Of a stretch of DNA of 42,619 bases, positions 16,475 through 25,366 are shown piece by piece. The stretch's first letter is position 1, and the number at the start of each line of letters is the position of its first letter. Origin of the DNA: Aliagarivorans taiwanensis DSM 22990 (GTDB lineage Bacteria; Pseudomonadota; Gammaproteobacteria; Enterobacterales; Celerinatantimonadaceae); NCBI RefSeq assembly GCF_000429505.1, contig NZ_AUBZ01000038.1, positions 1 to 42,619 on the forward strand, written 5' to 3'. The translations under genes were made by a program, and so were the position numbers. A model generated the notes under the pieces. That model did not search any database. It had not been told where the DNA came from and worked only from the letters and a program-made list of their open reading frames with translations.

Positions 16475-18150
16475 TAAGAAATTGGATGCTGCTAGTGATC
16501 TGCTGCACGGTGATGGCCGGATGTCAGTCGACCTCCCGGCCCGATCCGGTGTCGGCTAAGCAGGCGTTGGACGAAGCGCAGCAACAATCGACCGCCTCGA
16601 TTGCACCGCCTCCGTTAAGCGCTGAGATTCAGGCGGAGCTGATGCCAGAGCTGGCGGTCGGCCAGGCTGACCTGCTGCAGGTGGAGCGACGCTTCGATGT
16701 GAATGCCCGCAATGTGGAAGCGAAGAGCTTTTTCACTGCGTTGGTGAAAGGCTCCAGCTTGAATATCGCGGTTCACCCCGGGGTAGAAGGGCGTATTACC
16801 CTAAAGCTTAAAGAAGTCACCCTAGAAGAAGCGCTAGACGTGGTGCGCGACATCTATGGCTACGATGTACAGCGCCGTGGCCGTATTTTGCATATCTATC
16901 CGGCTGGAATGCGCATCGAGACTATTCCGCTGAATTACCTGATGTTGGAGCGCAATGGCTTCACCCGCACCCGAGTAAACTCGGGTGGGATCACCGATAA
17001 TACCAGCGACAGCAGTTACAGCAGCAGTTCTGATTCGTCTTCATCATCATCGTCATCCAGCACGAGCAGCAGTGATAGCTTTAATGGCTCAGAGATTGAG
17101 TCATCCACTAAGACGCATTACTGGGTCGAACTGGAAAATACACTACGGGGGATGATTGGGGCGAGTACCAGCCGTGACAGTAGCGCCTCTGCCCAGACCA
17201 CAGAAGGGCGGATGGTTGTGGTCAGCCCGCAGGCAGGTTTGGTGACGGTGCGCGCTTACCCTGATGAAATCCGGATTATTCGTGATTTTCTGCAACGCTC
17301 AGAGCAGCAGTTGCAGCGTCAGGTCATCCTTGAAGCGAAGATCATTGAAGTGGTGCTAAGTGATGATTATCAACAAGGTGTGAGTTGGAGTGTTGGTGAT
17401 TTAGTTAACTCTGAGAGTGGCAGGGGTGAGTCCGGCAGCGTACTTGGCACAACACCGGTTGTGGGCAATGAGATTTCCCAGATCGTTGGTGGGGGCGGAG
17501 CCCTTACCATTTCGCGGGGGGATTTCACCGCAGTTGTGAGCTTGCTGGAAACCCAAGGGGACGTGAATGTTCTGTCTAGCCCGCGAATTACTGCTTCCAA
17601 CAACCAAAAAGCGGTCATTAAGGTGGGCACGGATGAGTACTTTGTGACTGATGTGTCAACCACCACCGTATCGGGTACCAGTACCACGACCACGCCAAGC
17701 GTGCAGCTGACTCCGTTCTTCTCTGGGATTGCGCTGGATGTTACCCCACAGATTGATGCCAACGATTCGGTGCTACTGCATGTTCATCCGTCGGTCACCG
17801 ATGTTTCCGAGCAACGCAAGACCATCAGCTTTGGCACCGATGGCGATGATCTTGACCTGCCACTGGCACAGAGTGATATCCGCGAATCAGATACTGTTAT
17901 TCGCGCCGACTCAGGTGACGTGGTGGTGATTGGCGGCTTAATGCGAAATAGCCAACAAGAGCTGATATCTCGGGTACCCTTTATCGGCTCTTTGCCGGTG
18001 ATTGGCGAGCTGTTTACCAGTAAGGCCATTACCAGCGAGAAGACCGAACTGATTATTTTGCTCAAGCCTACCGTGGTCAAGCAAGACACTTGGCAGCAAG
18101 AGCTGGAACGCTCGCGTGACCTGCTAAACACTTGGTATCCGGAGCCGTAA
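16471..18150 (+). CDS. mshL: MSHA outer-membrane secretin MshL
   Basis: This 559-residue lipoprotein forms the outer-membrane pore through which the pilus passes. The signal peptide ends in a lipobox-like MAGC (15-18). Secretin N-domains follow (FTALVKGSSLNIAVHPGVEGRITL ... LEEALDVV), and the C-terminal secretin domain includes QVILEAKIIEVVL, the VNVLSSPRI segment, and a final SDTVIRADSGDVVVIGGLM ... FTSKAITSEKTELIILLKP. A striking serine-rich linker (roughly 178-206) interrupts the N-domain region. The start overlaps mshK (ATGA), and mshM begins directly after its TAA. Confidence 0.94.
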   Translation: MIRNWMLLVICCTVMAGCQSTSRPDPVSAKQALDEAQQQSTASIAPPPLSAEIQAELMPELAVGQADLLQVERRFDVNARNVEAKSFFTALVKGSSLNIAVHPGVEGRITLKLKEVTLEEALDVVRDIYGYDVQRRGRILHIYPAGMRIETIPLNYLMLERNGFTRTRVNSGGITDNTSDSSYSSSSDSSSSSSSSSTSSSDSFNGSEIESSTKTHYWVELENTLRGMIGASTSRDSSASAQTTEGRMVVVSPQAGLVTVRAYPDEIRIIRDFLQRSEQQLQRQVILEAKIIEVVLSDDYQQGVSWSVGDLVNSESGRGESGSVLGTTPVVGNEISQIVGGGGALTISRGDFTAVVSLLETQGDVNVLSSPRITASNNQKAVIKVGTDEYFVTDVSTTTVSGTSTTTTPSVQLTPFFSGIALDVTPQIDANDSVLLHVHPSVTDVSEQRKTISFGTDGDDLDLPLAQSDIRESDTVIRADSGDVVVIGGLMRNSQQELISRVPFIGSLPVIGELFTSKAITSEKTELIILLKPTVVKQDTWQQELERSRDLLNTWYPEP

Positions 18151-19056
18151 GTGGCGATGTATCTCGACTATTTTGGCTTGCAGCACCCGCCCTTTGGTTT
18201 AACACCCAACACTGGGTTTTATCAGGGCTTGCAGCCGCATCAGGAAGCTAACGATGTGCTGCAGGTTGCCCTGTCAGAAGGTGAAGGCTTTATCAAGGTT
18301 AGTGGCGAGGTGGGCACTGGAAAAACCCTTCTCTGCCGCAAGTTGCTGGTGGATCTGGAACAGAGCTATCGCTTCGCTTACCTGCCTAATCCTACCCTCT
18401 CACCCTTGCAGCTTTATCACGCGATTGCCATGGAGCTGGGGCTAGAGTTGGCCGCCGAAGACAACCCTCATACCTTGCTCGACCAACTGCATCGGCGTCT
18501 GATCGCGCTAGTCAGTGAAGGCCGCCCGGTGGTGTTGCTGATTGATGAGGCCCAAGCCTTAAGCGATGAGAGCCTCGAGGCAATTCGCCTGCTGGGCAAT
18601 CTGGAAACCGAGCAACGTAAGCTTATCCAAATCGTATTATTCGGTCAGCCGGAGCTTGACCAGCGGCTGGCCAAAGAGCAGCTGCGCCAACTGCGCCAGC
18701 GGATCACCTTTTCCTACAGCCTGCGCCCGCTTAATCGTGACGAGGTGGTTAGCTACTTGCAGCACCGCCTGCATGTGGCGGGGTATCGCGGCGGGGCGAT
18801 CTTTACCGCCCGATCTTTAGCGGTGCTGACCAAAGCCAGCCGTGGGATCCCGCGCTTGATCAATGTGTTGGCGCATAAGGCATTGATGCTTTGCTTTGGC
18901 GAAGGGCAGAAGGTTATCTCGGTAAAAATGATTAAGCAGGCGATCTCTGACACCGAAGACGCCACGCTGCCGCCGCGCAGCGTACTGCTCCCGCTAAGCT
19001 TACTTTGCGGCGCTGCCGCAGTGGCATCGGCGCTGGCCATGGGAGTGCTGCGATGA
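18151..19056 (+). CDS. mshM: MSHA biogenesis ATPase MshM (ExeA-like)
   Basis: This 301-residue AAA ATPase belongs to the GspA/ExeA group. It opens with YFGLQHPPFGLTPN, has Walker A GEVGTGKT (52-59), Walker B VVLLIDEAQ with D132/E133, and a sensor-like GQPEL. A C-terminal membrane helix (about 276-298) anchors it. ExeA homologues help insert or assemble the secretin through peptidoglycan. Unlike ExeA it ends at the membrane helix, so it lacks the peptidoglycan-binding periplasmic part. It starts with GTG straight after the mshL stop; an ATG two codons later is also possible. Confidence 0.92.
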   Translation: MAMYLDYFGLQHPPFGLTPNTGFYQGLQPHQEANDVLQVALSEGEGFIKVSGEVGTGKTLLCRKLLVDLEQSYRFAYLPNPTLSPLQLYHAIAMELGLELAAEDNPHTLLDQLHRRLIALVSEGRPVVLLIDEAQALSDESLEAIRLLGNLETEQRKLIQIVLFGQPELDQRLAKEQLRQLRQRITFSYSLRPLNRDEVVSYLQHRLHVAGYRGGAIFTARSLAVLTKASRGIPRLINVLAHKALMLCFGEGQKVISVKMIKQAISDTEDATLPPRSVLLPLSLLCGAAAVASALAMGVLR

Positions 19057-20294
19057 GCGTGATCAACAAAATGCTCAACGATTTAGAGCAGCGCCAGCAA
19101 AGCGAGAATCAAGCCATGTCACCGCTAGTGCAAACCGCCAAGCGGCCGCCATGGGTCATGGGCTTGGTGGTGTTGGTTATGCTGATATCGTTGGTGGCAG
19201 CTGGTTGGCTGCTTTGGCCAGTGTTCAAGCAGGTGGATATGCCATATAGCGCTGTGGATGTGACTGAGCCAGCACCCGTCACTAACCAGGCACAACCCCT
19301 TCAGGCTGACGCTGCTAAAACCGAGGTGCCTGCACAGGCCAGCAACTCGGCCGAGTCCGAGATAGAGCCCGAAACTACGCCCCAGCTCGTTGAAACAGAG
19401 GCTACGCCAGCGGATGAAGCCGCGCTGCCTGAGCCTTCCGCTGAAGTGAAAACCACCGCGCTACCAGAGGCTGAGCCGCTATCCGAGCCCTCGCCAGAAC
19501 CAGCCCCAGAGCCGCAATTTGAGCCGCAAGCAGAGCAAGCGATTGTCGAGCAGCAAGTCGAGCAGCAAGTCGAGCCAGCCATCAAGAGCGTCCCCGAGGC
19601 CGAGCCAGAACCAAGCGCTGAGCTTGCCGAATCTGGCCAAGACCCCGCGGAACCAAAGGCTACTGCGCTTGAAGCCCACACCGGCGAGTCGCATATGGAG
19701 GTTATCCCTCTAGAGCTGAGCCGTGAGCAGCGGGTCGAGCTGCACCTTAAGCGGGCCTTTAAGGCGATGGAGAAAAACGATACCGAGCAAGCCCGCGAGG
19801 AGTTCTCCACGGTATTGCGCCTCGACCCGTCCCAGCACAGCGCCCGTGAGCAGCTGGCAGCGCTGGAGTATGGTCGCCGCCGTGAAGCGCAAGCGATTAG
19901 CCTGTTAGAGCAGGGCCTCGAGTTGGATTCCCAACATGTGCCGTTCCGCCTGTTGTTGGCGCGGATTTTTATTCAGCAGCAAAACACCCAGCAGGCGTGG
20001 TTCTACCTCAACGGCCATGAGCCAATGGTGCCCGGCAATGTCGACTTCTTTGCCACCAAAGCAGCGCTGGCCCAGCAGCTGGGCTACCAGCAAGATGCGC
20101 TGAGCAGTTATCGTCAGCTGGTGCAGTATGAGCCAGATCGCGCGCGCTGGTGGTTTGGTTATGCGCTGGCCAACGACCATCTCGGTCAGTACCTCGAAGC
20201 CCACCGAGCCTATCAGCAAGCCAGCTTGCTAGGGCAACTGTCGGAGAACTCGCGACAGTTTGTAGAACAACGAATTCGACAGTTGGAGCAATAG
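19053..20294 (+). CDS. mshN: MSHA biogenesis protein MshN (TPR)
   Basis: This 413-residue protein opens MSVINKMLNDLEQRQ, the conserved MshN/GspB-like start, followed by a membrane helix (about 34-57). A long Pro/Glu/Ala-rich low-complexity linker (about 75-230) would span the periplasm, and the C-terminal third has TPR-like helical repeats (e.g. ALEYGRRREAQAISLLEQGL, YLNGHEPM, SYRQLVQYEPDRARWW). It probably partners with MshM, as GspB does with GspA, and with the secretin. The ATG at 19053 overlaps the mshM stop (ATGA); a longer frame from 19005 inside mshM is not supported. Confidence 0.9.
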   Translation: MSVINKMLNDLEQRQQSENQAMSPLVQTAKRPPWVMGLVVLVMLISLVAAGWLLWPVFKQVDMPYSAVDVTEPAPVTNQAQPLQADAAKTEVPAQASNSAESEIEPETTPQLVETEATPADEAALPEPSAEVKTTALPEAEPLSEPSPEPAPEPQFEPQAEQAIVEQQVEQQVEPAIKSVPEAEPEPSAELAESGQDPAEPKATALEAHTGESHMEVIPLELSREQRVELHLKRAFKAMEKNDTEQAREEFSTVLRLDPSQHSAREQLAALEYGRRREAQAISLLEQGLELDSQHVPFRLLLARIFIQQQNTQQAWFYLNGHEPMVPGNVDFFATKAALAQQLGYQQDALSSYRQLVQYEPDRARWWFGYALANDHLGQYLEAHRAYQQASLLGQLSENSRQFVEQRIRQLEQ

Positions 20295-20296
20295 CC

Positions 20297-22042
20297 ATGG
20301 TGCAACCCAAACTTCGCATGCGCCTGGGGGACCTGCTGGTTAGCGAGGGCGTGATATCGGAAGAGCAGCTGATGAGTGCGCTCTCCCGCCAGAAGCAAAC
20401 CGGCCGTAAGCTCGGTGCCACCTTGATTGATACCGGTGTGATCACCGAAGTGCAACTACTCGAGTTTTTGGCGCGCCAGCTAAACATCGCCTTTGTCGAC
20501 CTCAATCAGTTAAATATCGACGCCAATGTCGCCACCAAGCTTAACGAGGTGCATGCTCGCCGCCTGCGCGCCTTGGTGATTCACCAAGATGGCGATGTGT
20601 ATACCGTGGCGGTCTCCGACCCGGCCGACCTTACTGGCTTGGATACCCTGTCGGGGCTTCTGTCGCCGTTTGAGATCAAATACGTGGTGGCGCGTGAGTC
20701 GCAGTTGGTGGAAGCCTTCGACCGCTACTACCGGCGTACCCGAGAGATTGAGGGCTTCGCCCAAGAGCTAGAAGAAGAGTACGGCGGGGAAGACGATTTT
20801 AGTATCGGCCTGGCCGCCGGCGACGATCAAAGCAGCGAAACCACGGTGGTTAAACTGCTGCAATCGCTGTTTGAAGATGCGGTACAGGTCGGTGCGTCGG
20901 ATATCCATATCGAGCCCGACGAGAAAGTACTGCGCATCCGCCAGCGGGTGGATGGGGTGCTGCAAGAGAGCGTGCTCAACGAGGTGTCGATTGCCGCGGC
21001 CATGGTACTGCGTCTAAAGCTGATGTCGGGGTTGGATATCTCAGAGAAACGCCTGCCCCAAGACGGCCGCTTTAACATGAAAGTGCGTGGCCATTCGGTG
21101 GATGTGCGTCTCTCCACCATGCCAATCCAAAACGGCGAGTCGGTGGTGATGCGTCTGCTCGACCAAAGCGCTGGGGTGTTGGCGCTGGAGCAAACCGGTA
21201 TGCCCAGCGATATTATGGAGCGCTTCCGCCGCCAGCTTAAACGCCCCCATGGCATGATCGTGGTGACTGGCCCCACCGGTAGCGGTAAGACCACCACCTT
21301 GTATGGCTCGCTCACCGAGCTTAACCAGCCGGGTAATAAGATCATTACCGTGGAAGATCCGGTGGAATACCGGCTGCCACGGATTAATCAGGTGCAAGTG
21401 AACAGCAAGATCGGCCTGGATTTCTCCACGGTGCTGCGTACCACCTTGCGTCAAGACCCGGACATCTTGCTGGTGGGGGAGATGCGTGACCAAGAAACCG
21501 TTGAGATCGGCCTGCGTGGCGCCTTAACCGGTCACTTGGTGCTGACCACTTTGCACACCAATGATGCCATCACCAGTGCCCTGCGTCTGATTGATATGGG
21601 TGCTGCCGGTTATTTGGTTGCCAGCTCGCTACGTGCGGTGCTGGCCCAGCGTCTGGTACGCAAAGTCTGTGACAACTGTAAAACCCCGCGTGCCCTGCAA
21701 GCCGATGAAAAGGTATGGCTAGAACACTTGAGCGAGCAAAATCTGTCTCAGGAGAGCTTCGTTCATGGCAAGGGCTGTCAGAGCTGTAACTTCACCGGTT
21801 ATCGTGGCCGAATCGGCGTATTCGAGCTTCTGGAGCTGGATGAGCCCATGATGGAGGCGCTGCGCAAAGGCGACCCCGATGCCTTCTCTAAGGCCTCCCA
21901 CGGCTCACCCGGTTACCGACCACTGGCGATGGCCGCTCTGGATTATGCCAAGCAAGGGGTTACCTCGGTCAGTGAGGTACTGCGATTGGTGGAAGAGGTC
22001 GATATCTACAGCAAGCTGAACGACGCCGGGGTTGAGCACTAA
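20297..22042 (+). CDS. mshE: MSHA pilus extension ATPase MshE
   Basis: This 581-residue GspE/PilB-type ATPase powers pilus assembly. The N-terminal MshEN domain shows two c-di-GMP-binding motifs, RLGDLLVSEGVISEEQL (9-25) and KLGATLIDTGVITEVQL (38-54), as described for Vibrio cholerae MshE. The motor has Walker A GPTGSGKT (325-332), the Asp-box VEDPVEY, Walker B DILLVGEMRD, His-box LTTLHTNDA, and a zinc site C458-x2-C461 ... C494-x2-C497. ATG 20297 has GGAG upstream and follows mshN by 2 nt; a longer frame starting inside mshN is spurious. Confidence 0.96.
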   Translation: MVQPKLRMRLGDLLVSEGVISEEQLMSALSRQKQTGRKLGATLIDTGVITEVQLLEFLARQLNIAFVDLNQLNIDANVATKLNEVHARRLRALVIHQDGDVYTVAVSDPADLTGLDTLSGLLSPFEIKYVVARESQLVEAFDRYYRRTREIEGFAQELEEEYGGEDDFSIGLAAGDDQSSETTVVKLLQSLFEDAVQVGASDIHIEPDEKVLRIRQRVDGVLQESVLNEVSIAAAMVLRLKLMSGLDISEKRLPQDGRFNMKVRGHSVDVRLSTMPIQNGESVVMRLLDQSAGVLALEQTGMPSDIMERFRRQLKRPHGMIVVTGPTGSGKTTTLYGSLTELNQPGNKIITVEDPVEYRLPRINQVQVNSKIGLDFSTVLRTTLRQDPDILLVGEMRDQETVEIGLRGALTGHLVLTTLHTNDAITSALRLIDMGAAGYLVASSLRAVLAQRLVRKVCDNCKTPRALQADEKVWLEHLSEQNLSQESFVHGKGCQSCNFTGYRGRIGVFELLELDEPMMEALRKGDPDAFSKASHGSPGYRPLAMAALDYAKQGVTSVSEVLRLVEEVDIYSKLNDAGVEH

Positions 22043-23271
22043 TGCCGGTGTTCGCCTATCAAAGTCGCGACCGCAGCGGTAAAGCGGTCAATGGCACACT
22101 GGATGCGGCCAACTCCGCGGCGGTGGCCGATAACCTGCTGCGCCGGGGTCTCACCCCCATCAAGATCGAAGAGTCCAAAGGTGGCGGAGCGGGCTTTGAT
22201 TTTAGCCGCTTAGCAAGCCTGCTCGAGCGGCAGATTAAGTTAGAAGAGCTGGTAGTGTTTACCCGCCAGATGTATTCGCTCACCAAGGCCGGTATCCCGA
22301 TTATGCGGGCGATTAATGGCCTGGCGGACACTGCCCACAGTAAGCAGCTTAAGCATGCGCTGGCCGGCGTCGCTGAAGGGCTTGGCAGTGGCCGGGCGCT
22401 GTCTACCGCCATGGCAGAGTACCCCAAGGTGTTCTCCCAGTTGTATGTGAGCATTGTGCATGTGGGTGAGAACACCGGTCGCCTCGAAGAAGCCTTCTTG
22501 CAGCTGGCGCAATATCTGGAGCTGGAGATGGATACCCGCAAGCGGATTAAGACCGCGATGCGTTATCCGACCTTTGTGATTATCGCCATCACCATTGCGA
22601 TGGTGGTGTTGAATATTATGGTGATCCCGAAGTTCGCGGAGATCTTCGGCCGCTTTAATGTCGAGCTACCGCTGATGACGCGGATCCTGATCGGCACCTC
22701 CAACTTCTTCGTGAACTACTGGCCGCTATTGCTGATTGGCGTGGTGCTGGCGATAGCAGGTTTTCGTTGGTATGTCGGCACCGAAGATGGAGGTTACCGC
22801 TGGGATCGCTTTAGGATCAAGATGCCGATTGTCGGCTCGGTGGTTGAGCGTTCATTACTGTCGCGTTTTTCTCGCAGTTTCTCGATGATGTTAAGCGCCG
22901 GTGTGGCGCTTAACCAAGCCTTGAGTCTGGTTGCCTCAGCGGTGGACAATGCCTATATGGCCAGCCGGATCCGTGAGATGCGCGCCGGGATTGAGCGCGG
23001 TGAGAGCCTGCTGCGAACCGCCAATGCCAGTGAGTTATTTACTCCCTTGGTGCTGCAGATGATCAGTGTGGGGGAGGAAACCGGCCAGGTGGACGAGCTG
23101 CTCAAAGAGGCGGCGGAGTTCTATGAGCGCGAGGTGGATTACGATCTTAAAACCCTCACTGCGCGGATTGAGCCGATCTTGATTGGCTTTGTCGCTTTGA
23201 TGGTACTGGTACTGGCTTTGGGCATCTTTACCCCAATGTGGGACATGATGAACGCGGTGCGCGGAGGCTAG
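22042..23271 (+). CDS. mshG: MSHA platform protein MshG (GspF/PilC-like)
   Basis: This 409-residue polytopic inner-membrane protein is the assembly platform that the ATPase acts on. It begins PVFAYQSRDRSGKAVNGTL, a standard GspF opening. It contains two GspF domains (about 65-190 and 268-390), each with an FTRQM or FSRSFSMML segment and a VGEETG or VGENTG motif, and about three membrane helices. The ATG shares a base with the mshE stop (TAATG). It is full length, with nothing missing. Confidence 0.95.
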   Translation: MPVFAYQSRDRSGKAVNGTLDAANSAAVADNLLRRGLTPIKIEESKGGGAGFDFSRLASLLERQIKLEELVVFTRQMYSLTKAGIPIMRAINGLADTAHSKQLKHALAGVAEGLGSGRALSTAMAEYPKVFSQLYVSIVHVGENTGRLEEAFLQLAQYLELEMDTRKRIKTAMRYPTFVIIAITIAMVVLNIMVIPKFAEIFGRFNVELPLMTRILIGTSNFFVNYWPLLLIGVVLAIAGFRWYVGTEDGGYRWDRFRIKMPIVGSVVERSLLSRFSRSFSMMLSAGVALNQALSLVASAVDNAYMASRIREMRAGIERGESLLRTANASELFTPLVLQMISVGEETGQVDELLKEAAEFYEREVDYDLKTLTARIEPILIGFVALMVLVLALGIFTPMWDMMNAVRGG

Positions 23272-23273
23272 CG

Positions 23274-23753
23274 GTGTCGGTTAGCGAGTGGTATGAGCAG
23301 ATCTTGCGGCGCCGTTTTTCTTGGCTGATAGCCTCGGTGGTCGCGTTGGTGCTGGTCACCCGCCTGCTCGGTGGGCTGTTACACGCTGGCCGCGAGACCG
23401 AGCTGCAGGCACTGCAGGAGTACCAGCGAGCATGGATGAGCCAGATGAGCTTGCTAAGGGTGCAAGCATTGGCAGCAGAGCCGGGTAGCGAGTTATTGCT
23501 CGCTCAACTGGCGGTCAGTGAAGAGGGCGAGCTAAGTAAAAGTGGGCAACATTTGGTTCGCCTTAATCAGCTTGCCTGGCCCAAGGTGGAAAATGTCAGT
23601 GACTGCTATCGGCTCTGGCAGTTGTTTTTTGGGCAAGAGCTTGAAAAAAAAGTGGAATTTGACGCAGAAACCTGTGCCTATCAGGTTTTTCGTAGTGGCG
23701 CTTTGCACTATGATTCCACTAATGGCCAGTTTCGCATTAATCGATATGAGTAA
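23274..23753 (+). CDS. mshF: MSHA biogenesis protein MshF
   Basis: This 159-residue protein has one membrane helix (about 15-37, WLIASVVALVLVTRLLGGLL) and a periplasmic domain with two Cys residues. MshF is a little-studied MSHA accessory protein; the assignment rests on its position between mshG and mshB and on size and topology. The start is GTG 23274, directly after the mshG stop, with GGAGG inside the mshG end. A frame beginning at 23238 inside mshG is not used. Confidence 0.78.
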   Translation: MSVSEWYEQILRRRFSWLIASVVALVLVTRLLGGLLHAGRETELQALQEYQRAWMSQMSLLRVQALAAEPGSELLLAQLAVSEEGELSKSGQHLVRLNQLAWPKVENVSDCYRLWQLFFGQELEKKVEFDAETCAYQVFRSGALHYDSTNGQFRINRYE

Positions 23754-23762
23754 GGAGCTGCA

Positions 23763-24365
23763 GTGAGCACGTTTCGACAAAACAATGTACAAGGTGGATT
23801 CTCGTTAATCGAGCTGGTGATTGTGATTGTGATCCTGGGGATTTTGGCTGCGACTGCGTTGCCACGTTTCCTCGATGTCACCGATGAGGCCAAGGTTGCC
23901 AGTATGGAAGGCGTTGCGGGTGGCTTTGCAACCGGCGTCTCTCTGGTACGGGCCCAATGGGAGTCGGAAGCGCGCCCGCAAGATGCGGTGGGCAATGTGG
24001 TGATCTACGACACCGTTCAGCTCTATCTGACTACCGGCGATACTGCCAATGGCATCGCGGCAGGCTACCCCTTAGCCACCTCGGCTAACGTTGGGCTGCC
24101 GATTGATGCCACCCGCTGTCTGGAGGTGTGGGAGGCGATCTTCCAAAACCCCAGCCCGGCCAGCACCAATATAGGTGGCGTTCAGGATAACGGCTACTAC
24201 GTGGCTACGGCGGCTGATCCCAATGGGATACAAGCCTGCGCCTACTATCAGGTCAACTCATTGGTGAAAAGTGGCGGCGGCTATACCGCACCAAGCGGCA
24301 CCGATGTGGGCAATAATTTTACCTACCAGCCCCAAACTGGGCAGGTACTCACTAACGTTAACTAG
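23763..24365 (+). CDS. mshB: MSHA prepilin MshB
   Basis: This 200-residue type IV prepilin has leader MSTFRQNNVQGG, a cleavage site G/F, and then the conserved N-terminal helix FSLIELVIVIVILGILAAT with E5. It is a MshA-like pilin with a C-terminal globular domain carrying Cys residues (TRCLEVW, IQACAYY), possibly a disulfide loop. The leader is 12 residues, longer than that of MshA. The start is GTG 23763; AAGGAG lies 7 nt upstream, overlapping the mshF stop. It is probably a minor pilin. Confidence 0.92.
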   Translation: MSTFRQNNVQGGFSLIELVIVIVILGILAATALPRFLDVTDEAKVASMEGVAGGFATGVSLVRAQWESEARPQDAVGNVVIYDTVQLYLTTGDTANGIAAGYPLATSANVGLPIDATRCLEVWEAIFQNPSPASTNIGGVQDNGYYVATAADPNGIQACAYYQVNSLVKSGGGYTAPSGTDVGNNFTYQPQTGQVLTNVN

Positions 24366-24394
24366 CTAATCTAGGCTGTAATAAGGAAAGTAAA

Positions 24395-24874
24395 ATGAAA
24401 AAACAACAGGGTTTTACCCTTATCGAATTGGTCATTGTGATCGTGATTCTGGGTATTCTGGCGGTTACCGCTGCGCCTAGATTTTTGAATTTGAGTGGCG
24501 ATGCGCGTGCTTCTACTCTTGCTGGGCTGCGGGCCTCCATCGAAGGTGGTGCTAACCTCGTTTACAGCAAAGCCGCAATTCAGGGCTTGGAAGGGCTTGC
24601 AGGGCAGTCTGTGGATGTTGATGGTACCAATACCGTTACTTCTCAGTATGGCTACCCGTCGGTAAGCGCATTTTCTACAGGTGGTGCTGGTGAGCTTCAA
24701 TACTGGCTCGATATTGATCAAGCTGCCTGGACTATCACTCCAGGAACCAGTGGTTCTAGCGACACAACGATACAACCTGCTACTGGAGGAAGTGCAACTT
24801 GCCAGCTGACCTATAAAGAAGCGACTGGTACTAACACGAGCCCGGATGTATCCATTGACGACTCGGGTTGTTAA
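24395..24874 (+). CDS. mshA: MSHA major pilin MshA
   Basis: This 159-residue prepilin has a short leader MKKQQG, a G/F cleavage site and the FTLIELVIVIVILGILAVT helix with E5. It ends in DDSGC, with an upstream Cys at TCQLT, so a C-terminal disulfide loop is likely. It is the major MSHA pilin by sequence type and position. Codons are biased to GGT, GCT and ACT, unlike the flanking genes, as expected for a highly expressed structural protein. AAGGAAAG lies 4 nt before the ATG. The 29-nt gap from mshB and 30-nt gap to mshC are the widest inside this part of the operon; mshA may have its own promoter, which I could not define. Confidence 0.93.
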   Translation: MKKQQGFTLIELVIVIVILGILAVTAAPRFLNLSGDARASTLAGLRASIEGGANLVYSKAAIQGLEGLAGQSVDVDGTNTVTSQYGYPSVSAFSTGGAGELQYWLDIDQAAWTITPGTSGSSDTTIQPATGGSATCQLTYKEATGTNTSPDVSIDDSGC

Positions 24875-24904
24875 TTTTTCAGAAGTTGTTTTTGGGAGCG
24901 CCCT

Positions 24905-25366
24905 CTGAAACCGCGACGACTTAAGTCATCTGGTTTTACCCTGGTTGAGTTGGTTATCACCATTATCATTATCGGGGTGCTCTCGCTTACCGCCTTGCCA
25001 CGCTTTTTCCGCAGTGGCTTTGGCGAGGCAAGTCTACGCGATCAGTTAATTGCCGCGATGCAATTGGTGCAGAATCAGAATATGCACCACCGCTCGCGGC
25101 ATTTTTGTTTGCAGCTGCAAAGCGATAACTACTTCAAAGGCGAATGGTTTAGCGACAGTGTTACTTGTGTGCGAAGCGGCGAGTCGTTTGATTATCCCAA
25201 TGGCACGCGCGTATCAACTACAGGCGCGATTCTGTTCACTCGCTTAGGCGAGGTACATAGCGACAGCACTTTCTGCTTGCCAGCAGGCTGTGAGATCACT
25301 GTGTCGGGCAGCGGCAGTGCTGCGCTTGCCATCAGCTCGGTAGGGCTTGTCTATGCGGTCGATTAA
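24905..25366 (+). CDS. mshC: MSHA pseudopilin MshC, apparent CTG start
   Basis: This 153-residue prepilin-like minor subunit is read from CTG 24905 as (M)KPRRLKSSG/FTLVELVITIIIIG, a normal type IV prepilin leader and helix. The frame is closed upstream by TAA at 24872, and between that and the prepilin peptidase site there is no ATG, GTG or TTG. The CTG at 24905 has GGGAG (24894-24898) 6 nt upstream. The first conventional start in frame, TTG 24950, falls inside the conserved helix and would remove the cleavage site. The C-terminus has Cys residues (FCLPAGCEI). It overlaps mshD by 14 nt. See the findings for how to test this start. Confidence 0.85.
   Translation: MKPRRLKSSGFTLVELVITIIIIGVLSLTALPRFFRSGFGEASLRDQLIAAMQLVQNQNMHHRSRHFCLQLQSDNYFKGEWFSDSVTCVRSGESFDYPNGTRVSTTGAILFTRLGEVHSDSTFCLPAGCEITVSGSGSAALAISSVGLVYAVD

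Noticed and set aside
17000-17090. CRISPR-like repetition
   Set aside because: The repetition is a serine codon tract inside mshL with no spacers or regular repeat length.
19301-19810. Ser/Gly/Ala-rich minus-strand frame opposite mshN
   Set aside because: It is the complement of the Pro/Glu repeat linker of MshN; low-complexity artefact.
20150-20296. N-terminal extension of mshE into mshN
   Set aside because: The real MshE start at 20297 gives the conserved MshEN beginning and has GGAG upstream.
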